Assembly: GCA_023428135.1 (NCBI GenBank)
Contig: JAEYZG010000010.1
Coordinates: 1-64,000 of the forward strand
Reading direction: 5' to 3'
Length of the DNA: 64,000 nucleotides
From: Bacteroidota bacterium
GTDB taxonomy: Bacteria; Bacteroidota; Bacteroidia; Cytophagales; Cytophagaceae
Shown here: one piece after another, positions 24,397 to 34,837 of the stretch
Position numbering within the stretch: the stretch's first letter is position 1
How the letters are laid out: every line of letters begins with the position of its first letter
The notes under the pieces: model-generated
The model's input: the letters and a program-made list of their open reading frames with translations, nothing else
What the model was told of the DNA's origin: nothing
The model's database searches: none
Translations under genes and position numbers: made by a program

Positions 24397-24621
24397 TTAT
24401 GCATATTTATCTTCTGAAATAAAATCAATATCATCAATCGGTACCTCTTTAGTCAGTGAATTTGAGAGAATCGTAAGCACTTTTTTGGTTCCATTGTAAA
24501 TGGATTCAAGTTTGCCTCGGATTTGCTTTCCATACATTCTGAAAGTAGGAGAGTTTGTTCTGATACACAACAAAACATCCTTTTCAAATAGCTCCTCAGT
24601 TATTTTATTAAAGTCTAACAT
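24397..24621 (-). CDS. Small hypothetical protein
   Basis: 74 codons, soluble, mixed alpha/beta in appearance (VLLCIRTNSPTFRMYGKQIRG then VLTILSNSLTKEVPIDDIDF). It has its own terminator and codon use like the neighbours, which supports a real gene. No family is recognised and the neighbours give no clue. Confidence 0.6.
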   Translation of the reverse strand: MLDFNKITEELFEKDVLLCIRTNSPTFRMYGKQIRGKLESIYNGTKKVLTILSNSLTKEVPIDDIDFISEDKYA

Positions 24622-24786
24622 AAGGCTGGTGGTTTTTTATAATTTAACCCAGATAAAAAATACTTTGTTTTATAGCACTCCAGCATACTTGTATGTAAAG
24701 TTGGAAAAAATCAATTCATAAACAATGATTTACAATTATTTAATTTAAAACCATTGTATAATTGCGATAAAAAAAACTTATACACA

Positions 24787-25800
24787 TTATTTCCTCACTG
24801 ATTTCTCTTTTCTGATAGGAGGAGACATAAATTCAGGACCAACAGGATCCTTTATATTTTCCTTAATAATACTATCAATTCTTTTTAAATCTTCATTGCT
24901 AATCTTCCATCCGGAAAGGTTTTTATAAATGTTCAATTGTTCAGGAGTTCTTGCTCCTATAAGGGCAATGGATACGCCATTTTGAAGAATCCATTTGATA
25001 GCCAGTTCAGCAGCAGTTTTTCCGTAAAAATCTTTTGCAAGCTGATTTAACTTATTTACTGCTCCTAAATACTGACTAAATCTAGGCTCCCTGAATTTTG
25101 GATCTGACTTTCTAAGATCATCTCCTTTAAAGGTAGATTTGATACTTAATTTTCCAGAAAGAAGGCCCCTGCAGATAGCCCCATAGGTCATAACAAAAAT
25201 ATTGTTTTCAAGACAATAAGGCAGTTCTTCTTTCTCAATTTCCCTTTCAAACAGATTATATGGAGGTTGTGAAAAATGAATGGGCGAATGACTGCCAAAT
25301 TCAAGCATTTGATCAGTGTTAAAGTTACTGACTCCAATGGATAGTATTTTGCCGCTTTTAAAAAGGTCATACATAGCTTCCCCTGTTTCCTCTAAAGAAA
25401 CCAAAGCATCAGGCCAGTGGATATAATAAATATCAATATACTCTGTCTGAAGTCTTCTTAATGAGTCTTCCACTTCCTTATTTATTCTATCCCTGGATGC
25501 ATTTCTGAAAACTTTTCCATCCTTCCATTCCAGACCGCATTTAGTTGAAATAACTATTTCACTTCTGTTATTTATTTTCTTAAGAGCTTTGCCAACAACT
25601 TCTTCCGAAAAGCCAAACCCATATACAGGAGCTGTGTCGATGAGGGTTACACCTAGATCAATTGCCTTTACGATGGTATCTATAGATTCCTGTTCAATCG
25701 ATCCACCCCACATCCATCCACCAATGGCCCAGGTGCCCAACCCAATACGCGAGGCGTTTTTATTAATAACAGGCAGATAAGTGCTTTCCATATTATTCAA
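24787..25800 (-). CDS. Aldo/keto reductase
   Basis: 337 codons, a complete NADPH-dependent (alpha/beta)8 barrel. The catalytic set is visible: Asp and Tyr in LIDTAPVYGFGFSEEVVGKA, Lys in VISTKCGLEW, His in DIYYIHWPDALVSLEE; the cofactor end is GVSIALIGARTPEQLNIY. The family reduces aldehydes or sugars in the cytoplasm; similarity is to the YdbC/Gcy-like general stress group, and the physiological substrate cannot be told. The start could be ATG 1 or ATG 4; the difference is three residues. Confidence 0.9.
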   Translation of the reverse strand: MNNMESTYLPVINKNASRIGLGTWAIGGWMWGGSIEQESIDTIVKAIDLGVTLIDTAPVYGFGFSEEVVGKALKKINNRSEIVISTKCGLEWKDGKVFRNASRDRINKEVEDSLRRLQTEYIDIYYIHWPDALVSLEETGEAMYDLFKSGKILSIGVSNFNTDQMLEFGSHSPIHFSQPPYNLFEREIEKEELPYCLENNIFVMTYGAICRGLLSGKLSIKSTFKGDDLRKSDPKFREPRFSQYLGAVNKLNQLAKDFYGKTAAELAIKWILQNGVSIALIGARTPEQLNIYKNLSGWKISNEDLKRIDSIIKENIKDPVGPEFMSPPIRKEKSVRK

Positions 25801-25974
25801 ATGTCTATTCTCCTAAAAATCAAAAGCTCACAAAATTGTTTAAGGAAATCAATTTATATGAAGACAAAAGTAAGCAAGCCTCAGTTTATCCGCATTTAAT
25901 AAAGACTTCTAAAATTTTATTTGCTGAAAATGAATTTGTATTTACCTTTAAACGAACAATTAATTTAAAAAACT

Positions 25975-26736
25975 ATGGACTTTCCCACCTTCAGGGATTT
26001 TGTAATAAGATTTACCGGGCAAAGCAGAATGATTGCGAGGAAATATTTTCGCACCCGCCTCGATGTTTTGAGCAAAGAGGATATGTCTCCTGTTACCATC
26101 GCAGACAGGGAAATTGAGGAGCTTTTTAGAAATGAGGTTTTAAGAAAATTTCCGGGACATGGGGTGTTCGGAGAAGAATTTGGTGAAATAAAAGGTTCCT
26201 CTCCCTATCACTGGGTTATAGACCCTATTGATGGCACCAAAAGCTTCATTCATGGAGCTCCTTTATTTTGTACATTGATCGCTTTAATGAAAGATGATGA
26301 ACCCGTTTTCGGAGCTATTCATAATCCTATCCTGGATGATCTTGTATTAGGGGATGGTACCTCCGCATATCATAATGGAACAAAAATAGGCCTGAGATCA
26401 TGTGCCTCTTTAAGCGAAGCTACATTGCTTACCACCGACCCGCTTGGTGCTGAAAAATACAGAGAGCCTAAAGGGTTTGACAATTTAGCCAAAGCATGTA
26501 AGCTATACAGAACATGGGGAGACGCTTATGGATATTTTCTTGTCGCAACAGGATTTGCAGATATTATGATAGATCCGAAGATGTCTAAGTGGGACATTAT
26601 GGCATTGATTCCTGTAATCAAAGGGGCGGGAGGAACGATCACAGATTACTATGGAGGGGATCCCGTGAAAGGAGACAGCATTGTGGTCTCGAATCCTGCA
26701 ATTCACAACGAGATTTTAAATTATTTAAAACCATAA
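25975..26736 (+). CDS. Inositol monophosphatase-family phosphatase, HisN-like
   Basis: 253 codons. The metal and phosphate motifs are GEEFGEI (Glu), VIDPIDGTKSFIHGAP (Asp-Pro-Ile-Asp-Gly-Thr) and MSKWDIMALIPVIKGAGGTI (second Asp). The segment YRTWGDAYGYFLVATGFADI is characteristic of histidinol-phosphatases (HisN) rather than of inositol-phosphatases. No other his gene is adjacent, so the histidine role is likely but inferred. Divergent from the aldo/keto reductase gene. Confidence 0.85.
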   Translation: MDFPTFRDFVIRFTGQSRMIARKYFRTRLDVLSKEDMSPVTIADREIEELFRNEVLRKFPGHGVFGEEFGEIKGSSPYHWVIDPIDGTKSFIHGAPLFCTLIALMKDDEPVFGAIHNPILDDLVLGDGTSAYHNGTKIGLRSCASLSEATLLTTDPLGAEKYREPKGFDNLAKACKLYRTWGDAYGYFLVATGFADIMIDPKMSKWDIMALIPVIKGAGGTITDYYGGDPVKGDSIVVSNPAIHNEILNYLKP

Positions 26737-26744
26737 ACTTTATT

Positions 26745-26789
26745 CACCACGTTTTGAGAAGTCGTTTTTAAAAAACTCAAAGCGTGGTG
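26745..26789. terminator. Terminator between convergent genes
   Basis: CACCACG (26745-26751) pairs with CGTGGTG (26783-26789); TTTTGAG and CTCAAA extend the stem. It lies nine bases after the HisN-like gene's stop and 23 bases from the converging gene. Confidence 0.7.
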
Positions 26790-26811
26790 TATTATTTTAC
26801 TCAAACTCCTT

Positions 26812-27198
26812 TTACTGTTTAATGACATTTATAGGAAGGCCTTTCTGCCATTCATTGTCAATATAAAGTTCAATGGCATATTTTCCTGGCTTCTTGAACT
26901 CCAGATTCCCGAGATTTATAGCAAAGTTTATTGTTGAATAATTTGCTACGCTTTTAGATACATCTATATTCCCTTCAATAGCCGGATACAATTCAAGACC
27001 GTCTTCATCGATCAGTTTTATTCTAAACTCATGAACGCCAGATTCCTTTTCACTAAATCTTAACCTTCCGGCAAGAGAACAAGCGGCATGCGTAAATGGA
27101 TATGCAGAAGAACTTATGCTATCAAAGGTTCCCACTATTACCAACTTACCATTAAAATCCTGAGCGTGGTCGCAAAGGGTAAAAATTTCTATTTCCAT
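26812..27198 (-). CDS. DUF6941-like protein
   Basis: 128 codons, soluble. The opening EIEIFTLCDHAQDFNGKLVI followed by VGTFDSI and a later beta-sandwich (HEFRIKLIDEDGLELYP, FKKPGKYAIELYIDNEWQKG) is typical of a small conserved protein family of unknown function (DUF6941), common in Bacteroidetes and other phyla. It follows a small membrane protein gene after ten bases, so the two are probably one transcript. Confidence 0.7.
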   Translation of the reverse strand: MEIEIFTLCDHAQDFNGKLVIVGTFDSISSSAYPFTHAACSLAGRLRFSEKESGVHEFRIKLIDEDGLELYPAIEGNIDVSKSVANYSTINFAINLGNLEFKKPGKYAIELYIDNEWQKGLPINVIKQ

Positions 27199-27208
27199 AT
27201 TATTATAA

Positions 27209-27586
27209 TTAAATAAAATCTTTCAGCCAATTGCCCAGATCAGCAATGACATCTTTATGATACCAAAGCTGGGCAAAGGCTATAAACATAAAAAACATTG
27301 CCAGAGAATAACCAAGCAATAATCCTGAAGTTCCTCCACCACTTACTTTCTTCGAGCTCTTGATATAATTTCTGGATGCCGACTGGATATACTTATCCAG
27401 AAAATGAAATAAGGGATAAAATACCGCTATTGCAAGAATCATTGAAAGAAGTACAGAAACATATTTGCCATGACCATCTTTCCAACTGTCGATATAATTG
27501 TGTGCAAGTGCCTGAATGAGTTCGGCGAAAAGAATAGCAAGTGAGAATACCGCAAAGTTGTTTAATTTCCTTTTAAACTGTGACAT
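27209..27586 (-). CDS. Small integral membrane protein
   Basis: 125 codons with three probable membrane helices: about 13-31 (AVFSLAILFAELIQALAH), 42-63 (YVSVLLSMILAIAVFYPLFHF) and 86-106 (GLLLGYSLAMFFMFIAFAQLW). No family recognised. It is the first gene of a two-gene unit with the DUF6941-like gene. Confidence 0.65.
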   Translation of the reverse strand: MSQFKRKLNNFAVFSLAILFAELIQALAHNYIDSWKDGHGKYVSVLLSMILAIAVFYPLFHFLDKYIQSASRNYIKSSKKVSGGGTSGLLLGYSLAMFFMFIAFAQLWYHKDVIADLGNWLKDFI

Positions 27587-27681
27587 GCCTATAAATTTTA
27601 TGACAAGGCATTAAAATATAAAAAAATTATTTAAGTCCAAAATTATCTAATTTATATCCTAAAGCATGCCTTAAAAATTAG

Positions 27682-30600
27682 TCAGGAATTCTGTTTCAAT
27701 ACCTCTATCCGGTTTCGAAGTGGTTCCAATACGCTATGTATAATTTCATTCAATTCGGCAAAATGAGACACAATAATCTGCATATTCCCAGCATTGCGGC
27801 TGTTTTCCTCAATAGCAGTTGTAAGCTCTTTAGCTCTTTCCATCTGAACAGGAATAATTATATTCTTGAGTTTATGAGCATTGGTTTTAATAGCAGCGTA
27901 ATCCCGTTCCTGAATAGCTGCTTTTAGACTCTTCAGCCTATCTGGCGCCTCATCCAGAATCAGGTTTACCATTTTAATAACAAATTCTGTATCTCCCTCT
28001 GAGGTTTCCTCAAGAAAGCTTAAGCTAAACAAATTTGAATCTTTATCCATCGATGTATTTGAATTGAAATTTATAAAACCAGAATCAGTAAGACTGTAAA
28101 TTGTTTCAAATAAGTTTTCTTTATCAAATGGTTTGGTAATGTATGCATCCATGCCTTTTTTCCGGTATCGCTCTTCTTCAGACCTAGAGACAAAAGCTGT
28201 AAGCGCTAAAATAGGAATTTTCTTCTTAACCGGATCTTTCAACTTTCTTATTTCTTCAGTTGCCTGACATCCATCCATTAAAGGCATCTGGACATCCATT
28301 AAAATAATATCATAATTGTTAAGCTTCACTTTTTCTATAGCTTCGACACCATTATTGGCAATATCTACTGAATGTTCTGTTTTCTGAAAAACCTTCAATA
28401 TCAAATTCTGATTCAGAATAGTATCTTCAGCCAGCAGTATTTTCAAGGGTTTTACTTTCTTAGGTATACGCTTTATTCCCCTGTCCGGAGTTGCCATACC
28501 TACTCCAAACTTATCATTAGGCCTTTTAAATTTCAACTTGAAAGAAAACACAGATCCCTCTCCAGGTTCACTTTTTACCATAAGTGTCCCTCCTTGCAGC
28601 TCAATCAGATGTCGGGAAATCGTTAAGCCAAGACCTGTCCCGCCATACCTCCTTGTTGTATCGGCTTCTGCCTGAGTAAAGCGCTCAAAAATCCTGACTA
28701 ACTTTTCCTTTGGAATCCCGATGCCCGTATCTTCCACTTCAAATAAACAACTAGCATAATCTCCTTTTACATCCAGTAAATGCGTTATTACCTTTATCTC
28801 TCCCTTCTCGGTAAATTTTACTGCATTGCCAATCAGATTAAGTAAAATCTGACTTAACCGTGCACCGTCACCTAGCAGTCCTGATGGAATTGTAGGGTCA
28901 TGATAAAATACCAATTTAAGGTTTTTCTCTTTTACCTTTTGTTCAAACAATTCAATAACAGAACGTATGATTCCAGCAACATTGATTTCACTTTCTACAA
29001 ACTCAACTTTTCCCGCTTCTATCTTTGAAAGGTCAAGAATATCATTGATAATTACCAATAAGTTACGGCCTGCAAAATCTATTGAGGAAACAATTTCCTG
29101 TTGCTCTTCACTGAGGTCTGTTTCCTTGAGCAATTGCTGAAAACCTATAATAGCGTTTAGAGGCGTTCTAATTTCATGGCTCATACTGGCAAGAAAGACA
29201 TCCTTAGCAGCATTAGATTGCTCTGCCGCATTTTTTGCATTAGCCAATTCATTATTTAATTCATGCAGCTCTTTTTCTGCTTTTATTCTTTCAAAATTTT
29301 CGATTGCCAAAGCTACTATTCCGGCAATTGATGAAGAAAAGACCTGGACCTCGTAAGACCAGTTCCTTTTATTTCCTATGTGTTCAAAACATAACATTCC
29401 AGAAATCTCACCACCAAGCCTAATTGCTACATCGAGGGTAGAAGAAATTCCCAGCGGTTTTAAATAAATCTCTCCAAGTTCAGCAGTTCTGGGGTCGGTA
29501 AGGGCATCGTGAGCATCTATGGTATGAAAATTTTCTAAAGCTTTGAAGTAATTAGAATTGGGAGTTTTTCTAATTGGTTTACCGCTTACAGTATCATTCT
29601 CACTTCTACGATAAATAACTTTGGGAAAAATTTCTTCCTTATCTTCAGAAAAAAACCAAATACCACTTCTTTCTACATCAATAACTTCGGCACATGTAGC
29701 AAGGATAGTCTTTAGCTTCTCATCCAAAGGAAGGTCTATTTCCATACTGGTAAGATTCAGAAGCGTCTCCTGAAACTTTATCATTTCAGCCACTCTCTTC
29801 TTATCTGCCTCCTCCATAGCTTTTCGCTCTGTAATCTCTGTAGATATCCCACAAAGCCCATAAACCTTTCCATTATTATCTTTTAACGGATACTTAACAG
29901 TTATAAAAGTCTGAGGATTGCCATCTCGCTCGAGCTTTTCCTCATATGCAACATCATGATTAACCCTGAAAACTTCCTGATCATTTTCATATAAAGGCAA
30001 GGCTTCTTCTCTGGGTAGAAATTCAAAATCTGTGTATCCTATAATCTTATTTCTTCCAACTTTGTATACCTGTTCAAAATTTTTATTGATAAAAGTATAT
30101 CTACCATCAAGATCTTTGGCAAAAATACTAGCTGAAGAATAATCCATCATATCCTGCAGTTGCTGCCTGGCTGTATCAAGGTCTAATTGTATCTGTTTGC
30201 GTTGTGTAATATCTCTGACAACAGCAACAGCGCCTATCACCAGGTTATTTCTGTCTTTTAACGGTCTTGCTGTTATGCTTATGAATGTTACTACGTTATC
30301 ACGGGTTTTTAAAAGCAATTCCTGGTTATTCAACTCCTCTCCCTGTACCGCTTTATATAAAGGACTATTCATATAATCCAATGGAATGGCTTCCCCTGGA
30401 AGGAACATGTCATAGTTATTGCCCAATGCTAATCTAGGATGAGCGATGAGTAGCCCACCATGTTTTTTCTCAAATGCAGGATTCCACAGCATAAAATTAA
30501 GATCATTGTCTACCACCAACACTCCGTCTCCCATGCTATTGAGAATAGAATTCAAAAGATAATTATTCTCTATAAGTTCCGTATCTCTTCTTTCAATCTG

Positions 30601-31296
30601 ATTAAGCATTTCATTAAACACCAAAGACAAAGTACCTATTTCATCTTTTCCTTCAACCTTGGCATGATTTCCGTAGCTACCCTCCTTACTTACTTTTTCC
30701 ATCACTGACACCAGTCTTAGGAGTGGAGCTGAGATATATTTTTGTAAAAATATAGCTATAAGATATGCCAGCAACATTCCTATTCCCAATAAGAAAGCCG
30801 CAATCTGGATCTTCCTTTTTATTACTGCATCAAGCTGAGTCAACTCTGCCCTTATACATACCATTCCTATTGTCTCACCATTATCCAGTTTAATTTCATG
30901 ATAGATATATAAATAACCTTCTTCAAACTCGACAGACGACTTATCTTCAGGATTAAAGTTAAAATCCCTGAGTCCCCCTTTGGAGTATGACGCAAATACC
31001 CTATTGTCTTTATCAAGAATCTTAGCGTTTGAAACATCATTAACTACTACAAGGTCTGAAAGAATAGAATTGGCAGCTTCATTATCGAGAAACTCAAGAG
31101 CGGAAATACTACTTGAGCCTATCAGCTGTGCCATAGAGGTAAGGCTATTTACTTTACTATCTTTATATTCTCTGACATCGGCAAAAACAAAGGCGGCACA
31201 GCAAAGGGCAAGTACAATAAGACAAGTAAAAAACTGAAGAAAAATCAGTTTTTTACTTATTGATAAATCTCTGATCTTTGGCAAATGAAAAGCCAT
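27682..31296 (-). CDS. Hybrid sensor histidine kinase (CHASE/HAMP-PAS2-GAF-HisKA-REC-HPt)
   Basis: 1204 codons. Two membrane helices (about 17-40 and 165-186) enclose a periplasmic CHASE8-like domain. Then follow HAMP (188-240), PAS (245-365), PAS (380-490), GAF (505-670), HisKA with His707 in FLASMSHEIRTPLNAIIGF, HATPase (770-925, GGTGLGLTISRHLIELQGG), a receiver with Asp1001 (DIILMDVQMPLMDG) and a C-terminal HPt with His1141 (NAHKLKN). It has a complete four-step phosphorelay but no DNA-binding output, so a separate regulator must receive the signal. It follows a YfiR gene by 13 bases and faces a TonB receptor gene; YfiR-receptor-kinase groupings are common in Bacteroidetes and suggest a periplasmic ligand. 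Confidence 0.93.
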   Translation of the reverse strand: MAFHLPKIRDLSISKKLIFLQFFTCLIVLALCCAAFVFADVREYKDSKVNSLTSMAQLIGSSSISALEFLDNEAANSILSDLVVVNDVSNAKILDKDNRVFASYSKGGLRDFNFNPEDKSSVEFEEGYLYIYHEIKLDNGETIGMVCIRAELTQLDAVIKRKIQIAAFLLGIGMLLAYLIAIFLQKYISAPLLRLVSVMEKVSKEGSYGNHAKVEGKDEIGTLSLVFNEMLNQIERRDTELIENNYLLNSILNSMGDGVLVVDNDLNFMLWNPAFEKKHGGLLIAHPRLALGNNYDMFLPGEAIPLDYMNSPLYKAVQGEELNNQELLLKTRDNVVTFISITARPLKDRNNLVIGAVAVVRDITQRKQIQLDLDTARQQLQDMMDYSSASIFAKDLDGRYTFINKNFEQVYKVGRNKIIGYTDFEFLPREEALPLYENDQEVFRVNHDVAYEEKLERDGNPQTFITVKYPLKDNNGKVYGLCGISTEITERKAMEEADKKRVAEMIKFQETLLNLTSMEIDLPLDEKLKTILATCAEVIDVERSGIWFFSEDKEEIFPKVIYRRSENDTVSGKPIRKTPNSNYFKALENFHTIDAHDALTDPRTAELGEIYLKPLGISSTLDVAIRLGGEISGMLCFEHIGNKRNWSYEVQVFSSSIAGIVALAIENFERIKAEKELHELNNELANAKNAAEQSNAAKDVFLASMSHEIRTPLNAIIGFQQLLKETDLSEEQQEIVSSIDFAGRNLLVIINDILDLSKIEAGKVEFVESEINVAGIIRSVIELFEQKVKEKNLKLVFYHDPTIPSGLLGDGARLSQILLNLIGNAVKFTEKGEIKVITHLLDVKGDYASCLFEVEDTGIGIPKEKLVRIFERFTQAEADTTRRYGGTGLGLTISRHLIELQGGTLMVKSEPGEGSVFSFKLKFKRPNDKFGVGMATPDRGIKRIPKKVKPLKILLAEDTILNQNLILKVFQKTEHSVDIANNGVEAIEKVKLNNYDIILMDVQMPLMDGCQATEEIRKLKDPVKKKIPILALTAFVSRSEEERYRKKGMDAYITKPFDKENLFETIYSLTDSGFINFNSNTSMDKDSNLFSLSFLEETSEGDTEFVIKMVNLILDEAPDRLKSLKAAIQERDYAAIKTNAHKLKNIIIPVQMERAKELTTAIEENSRNAGNMQIIVSHFAELNEIIHSVLEPLRNRIEVLKQNS

Positions 31297-31309
31297 ATTT
31301 ATTTTACCT

Positions 31310-31933
31310 TTACTTTCCTATCACAACGGCATGTTGCAATAATTGTGAGCTCACTGCTAGTCCGGCTTTTTCAACAGCCTCAAGATTTACTTCAAACCTT
31401 ATTTTACTTTCCGAAAGAAAAAAATTTATACAAGCCCCTTTTTCTCCATAACCATCTTTTTCTGTCACAATAAGAGTTTCTCTTCCTTCGAATTTATGTA
31501 ATATTGCCTGTAAAGGAGTTGTGATATCTCTTGAGACAAACAATATCTGACAATCATCAATTTCATTCATGTTTTCGTATTCTTCAACACTAATCTCTCT
31601 GTTATCGACATCTGTATTTTCAGCTATATCTATGAGATTAGCTGTAAGAGGAGTATCTCCCAGAATTGCGATTTTAAACTTCTCGTTGTTTTTCAGCCCC
31701 CCCCAATCAACATACTCTGTGAAGCGATATATAAAGGCTGCTTTTAAAGAATATTCTCCCTCTTGAATTATATTGCAAACTTCATTGACATTATTCATCA
31801 ATTGCTTATTGTGGACACCTATCATAAATCCAGTACAAAAGAACATCGCTACTACCAACTGAATCCTCAAAAGTTTCTGAGTTCGTTTTTCATTCGTTGG
31901 CATTACATAAAGCGATGATTGATCCTTTATCAT
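31310..31933 (-). CDS. YfiR-family (DUF4154) periplasmic protein
   Basis: 207 codons with an N-terminal membrane segment (LLRIQLVVAMFFCTGFMIGV). The mature part shows the family pattern: EYSLKAAFIYRFTEYVDWGG at the start, KFKIAILGDTPLTANLI, CQILFVSRD, LIVTEKDGYGEKGACINFFL and a closing RFEVNLEAVEKAGLAVSSQL. In Pseudomonas YfiR is a periplasmic repressor of a membrane diguanylate cyclase; here the partner in the same transcript is a hybrid kinase with a periplasmic domain, which it probably modulates. The ATG at residue 11 is an alternative start. Confidence 0.88.
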   Translation of the reverse strand: MIKDQSSLYVMPTNEKRTQKLLRIQLVVAMFFCTGFMIGVHNKQLMNNVNEVCNIIQEGEYSLKAAFIYRFTEYVDWGGLKNNEKFKIAILGDTPLTANLIDIAENTDVDNREISVEEYENMNEIDDCQILFVSRDITTPLQAILHKFEGRETLIVTEKDGYGEKGACINFFLSESKIRFEVNLEAVEKAGLAVSSQLLQHAVVIGK

Positions 31934-32142
31934 TTAATATTCACTCCCTGTTAAAAATACTCCCGTCTTCATCTATCTTCTCATTTAGTATATCCATTTA
32001 CCAACCTGAACTTCAGGGTTAAACAGGGTTTCAATATTAATGTTTGTCATTATTTTATCATTCTTGCATTATGAAACTGCCATTTCGGAGACATAACAAA
32101 TTCATACCAGCGAGGTTAAGCTCCATTATAATATGACATCTA

Positions 32143-34806
32143 ATGCAAGCAAAGAATCTGTTTTGTCTTATAAAATTTGTCTTATTACTACTTTTTATTC
32201 AGACTACAGATACCTTGGCTCAAAAACCTTCATCAAAAGATACAATACAGTCTTCGTTAGAAAAGAAATCTTCAGAAAAAAAACAAAAATCAAAAAAACG
32301 CAATCCGGTATTTAATGCAGACACAAGCAGTATAAATAAAAATTTATGGAGTCTTTCTCTTGATGAACTGATGGATACTAAGGTATCGTCAGGTTCTTTT
32401 CTTGAACTTGACATGAGGAACTCCGCTTTCAGTCTTTCCATAATATCCAGGGAGGAAATCGAACTTTCAGGAGCCAGACATCTTAGTGAATTACTTTAAA
32501 TTTATGTTCCCGGATTTCAATATATGTATAGTAAGTGGTATGGAATAATATGGGGAATGAGAGGTGTGGCAGCAGACAGAAACTCAAAATTCATTTTCCT
32601 GATAAACGGGCGAAAGATGAATACAGAGGCACGAGATGGCGCCAACATGGAACTGGATCTTGGAATGCTTGGAGACATTGATCGGGTGGAAGTGATCAGA
32701 GGTCCATCCGGTCTTATTTATGGTTCAGGGGCATTATCAGGAATCATAAATATGGTAACAAGGAAATATAAGCGGGATGAATTCATTGCTTCCACAACAC
32801 AGGGTGCGTGGAGTGGAGAGTCTTACTTTCACCAGTATGAAGCGTGGTTAGGCAAATCTTTATTAGGCAAAAAAGATGCATCTATAGTTCTTTCAGGCGG
32901 ATACAGAGTGAGTGATGGAATCGGACAAGAACGGGCAAGACTATATGGAAGACCTAGTTTTCCTTTTCCTCAGTTTCTTGACAACCCACCACCTGATGGC
33001 GTTCCTGTCTCCGGCAGTCCATGGTCTACTCCAGGAAATGCAAGATTCAGTGTTGATTTTAACTATAAAAGATTCAGACTATACAGTCGGTATACCCATC
33101 AGGTTACTAATGCTTCCGGATTCTTTGTAGTCGACCCATGGCCTGATTTTATAGGAAAAGACACTCTTGCTCCGAATAGAATCGTGGACGGAAGGTTTGA
33201 AAATATCAATGGTTGGTATGGAAATATTGAGCCTGGAAATGTAAACAGAAGACAATATGTAGTAAACAACGTAACTAATCAGCTTACTTTCACCATTCCA
33301 ACAAAACATGATAATACAGTAACACTTTTTGGTGGTATAGACTTCAATACAACCAGAATTCAATTGGAAGAACTCAGGGGATATTCTCAATTTGCTCCAA
33401 CGGCAAGAGATGCACCTATTCTAGAGACGTTTGGTGAAAGAAGGTACAGCCTCGGAGGTCTTTACCTTATGAAAAACGTTCCCCGATTACAATGGGCAAT
33501 TGGCTATGAATTTCGATTGTTTGATATAGGAAAGGATATGTCTGGAAGAAATAGTCGCAATGAAATAAAAAGCCATCCTGTTGTATCTAATGTTGTGTAT
33601 GTTAACAATGCTGCTTTTTCCGAAGCAAAATATAACCTTACTGATAAAGTAGATCTACTTGCTGGTCTTCGATACGACATACATACCAGAACTGCTTTTA
33701 TCGGAGGTGTGGCGACGCCCAAAGTTGCTCTTATTTTAAAACCAGATAAACTAAATTCAATAAAACTCATCTATCAAACTTCTGCGAATAATGGCAGTGC
33801 GGATAACTATGAGTTTAACAGAAACAGCTTCAATGATTCCGGACAGCCTTATACAACTTATCATTATGAAAGACCTTTAGAACGTCCTACCCCAGGAACA
33901 CCTATTATTCCTCCCGTAACTATCGAAGAATTGCACAAGTTAAAACCAGAACGTTCGAGCTCTTTAGAAATAACATCCATGCACGCAATCGGAGAAGACA
34001 AAATCAATATCCGACCTTCAGTATCATATAATACTGTCACAGACCTACTGCTCTGGAATCAGAAACTTTTCAGAATTGTGAATGCAGGATATTACCACTT
34101 CGTTAATCTGGAAGCTGACTTTATATATAAAACTAATAAAGTATCAGTCGGAGCCAATCACGTATATTCTAGGGTACTCAGAACCAATGTGATGAAGCAA
34201 TACGAGTATTTTGATCTTGTGGTATTTGAAGGTTTTGATTCTGTTACAACCGATGGCAAAATGTATCAATACTTTCCTAAACCAATAGAAAGCCAGGCAC
34301 ATCCGGGAACCGACTCCGTAAGGCAAAATGCTATTAATGCAGTAAGAGATCAAATAACTGTTGACGGGAAAAATTTCCTTAACCTTAATACCAATATTAC
34401 CAAGCTTTACCTGAATTATAAGCCAGCCTCATGGATAAGTATCCATACAGATTTCCGTTTATTTTGGGGACTTACAGGCAGGAAAGATGTTCATCAATAC
34501 GACACAACAAAAGTCAACAATCCCAACCTGAATGATTATTCAAAGGATTATGCATTCAACAATAAATTTCTCTTTCTTGGAATAGAAGATCATTTAATGG
34601 TTAAATGGGATGTAGGGATAAATATTCGTCCTGGCAAAAACCTACTCATAGCATTTTATGGTTATGATCTTCTTGCCTGGGCCAACAAACTTCAGACTCT
34701 GCGTTGGCAGCAAAGTGCTGATATCAGAGAACAAACGGACCTTTATAGTGTCGATTATTCTTTCTTTTCATTCCGATTAGATTATAAGTTTAGTTTGAAA
34801 AACTGA
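32143..34806 (+). pseudogene. TonB-dependent receptor interrupted by an in-frame TAA
   Basis: 888 codons in one frame with a single TAA at 32497-32499. Part one (118 residues) has a signal peptide (FVLLLLFIQTTDTLAQ) and a plug-domain start (LWSLSLDELMDTKVSSGS, FSLSIISREEIELSGARHLS, ELL). Immediately after the stop the plug continues with YVPGFQY and GMRGVAADRNSKFIFLINGR, then DIDRVEVIRGPSGLIYGSGA, and a beta-barrel to the aromatic end FSFRLDYKF. Such receptors take up large ligands through the outer membrane. A change of one base (GAA or CAA to TAA) accounts for the stop, so it is either a recent null allele, a readthrough site or a sequencing error. It faces the yfiR-kinase operon. It is not SusC-like: no carboxypeptidase-like N-terminal domain. 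Confidence 0.88.
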
Positions 34807-34837
34807 CCAATCAAAATAACTCCTTCTTTAATATAAA

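Noticed and set aside
25836..26117. 93-codon ORF overlapping the start of the HisN-like phosphatase
   Set aside because: Out of frame with a clear gene, and the overlap region encodes the conserved phosphatase N-terminus in the other frame.
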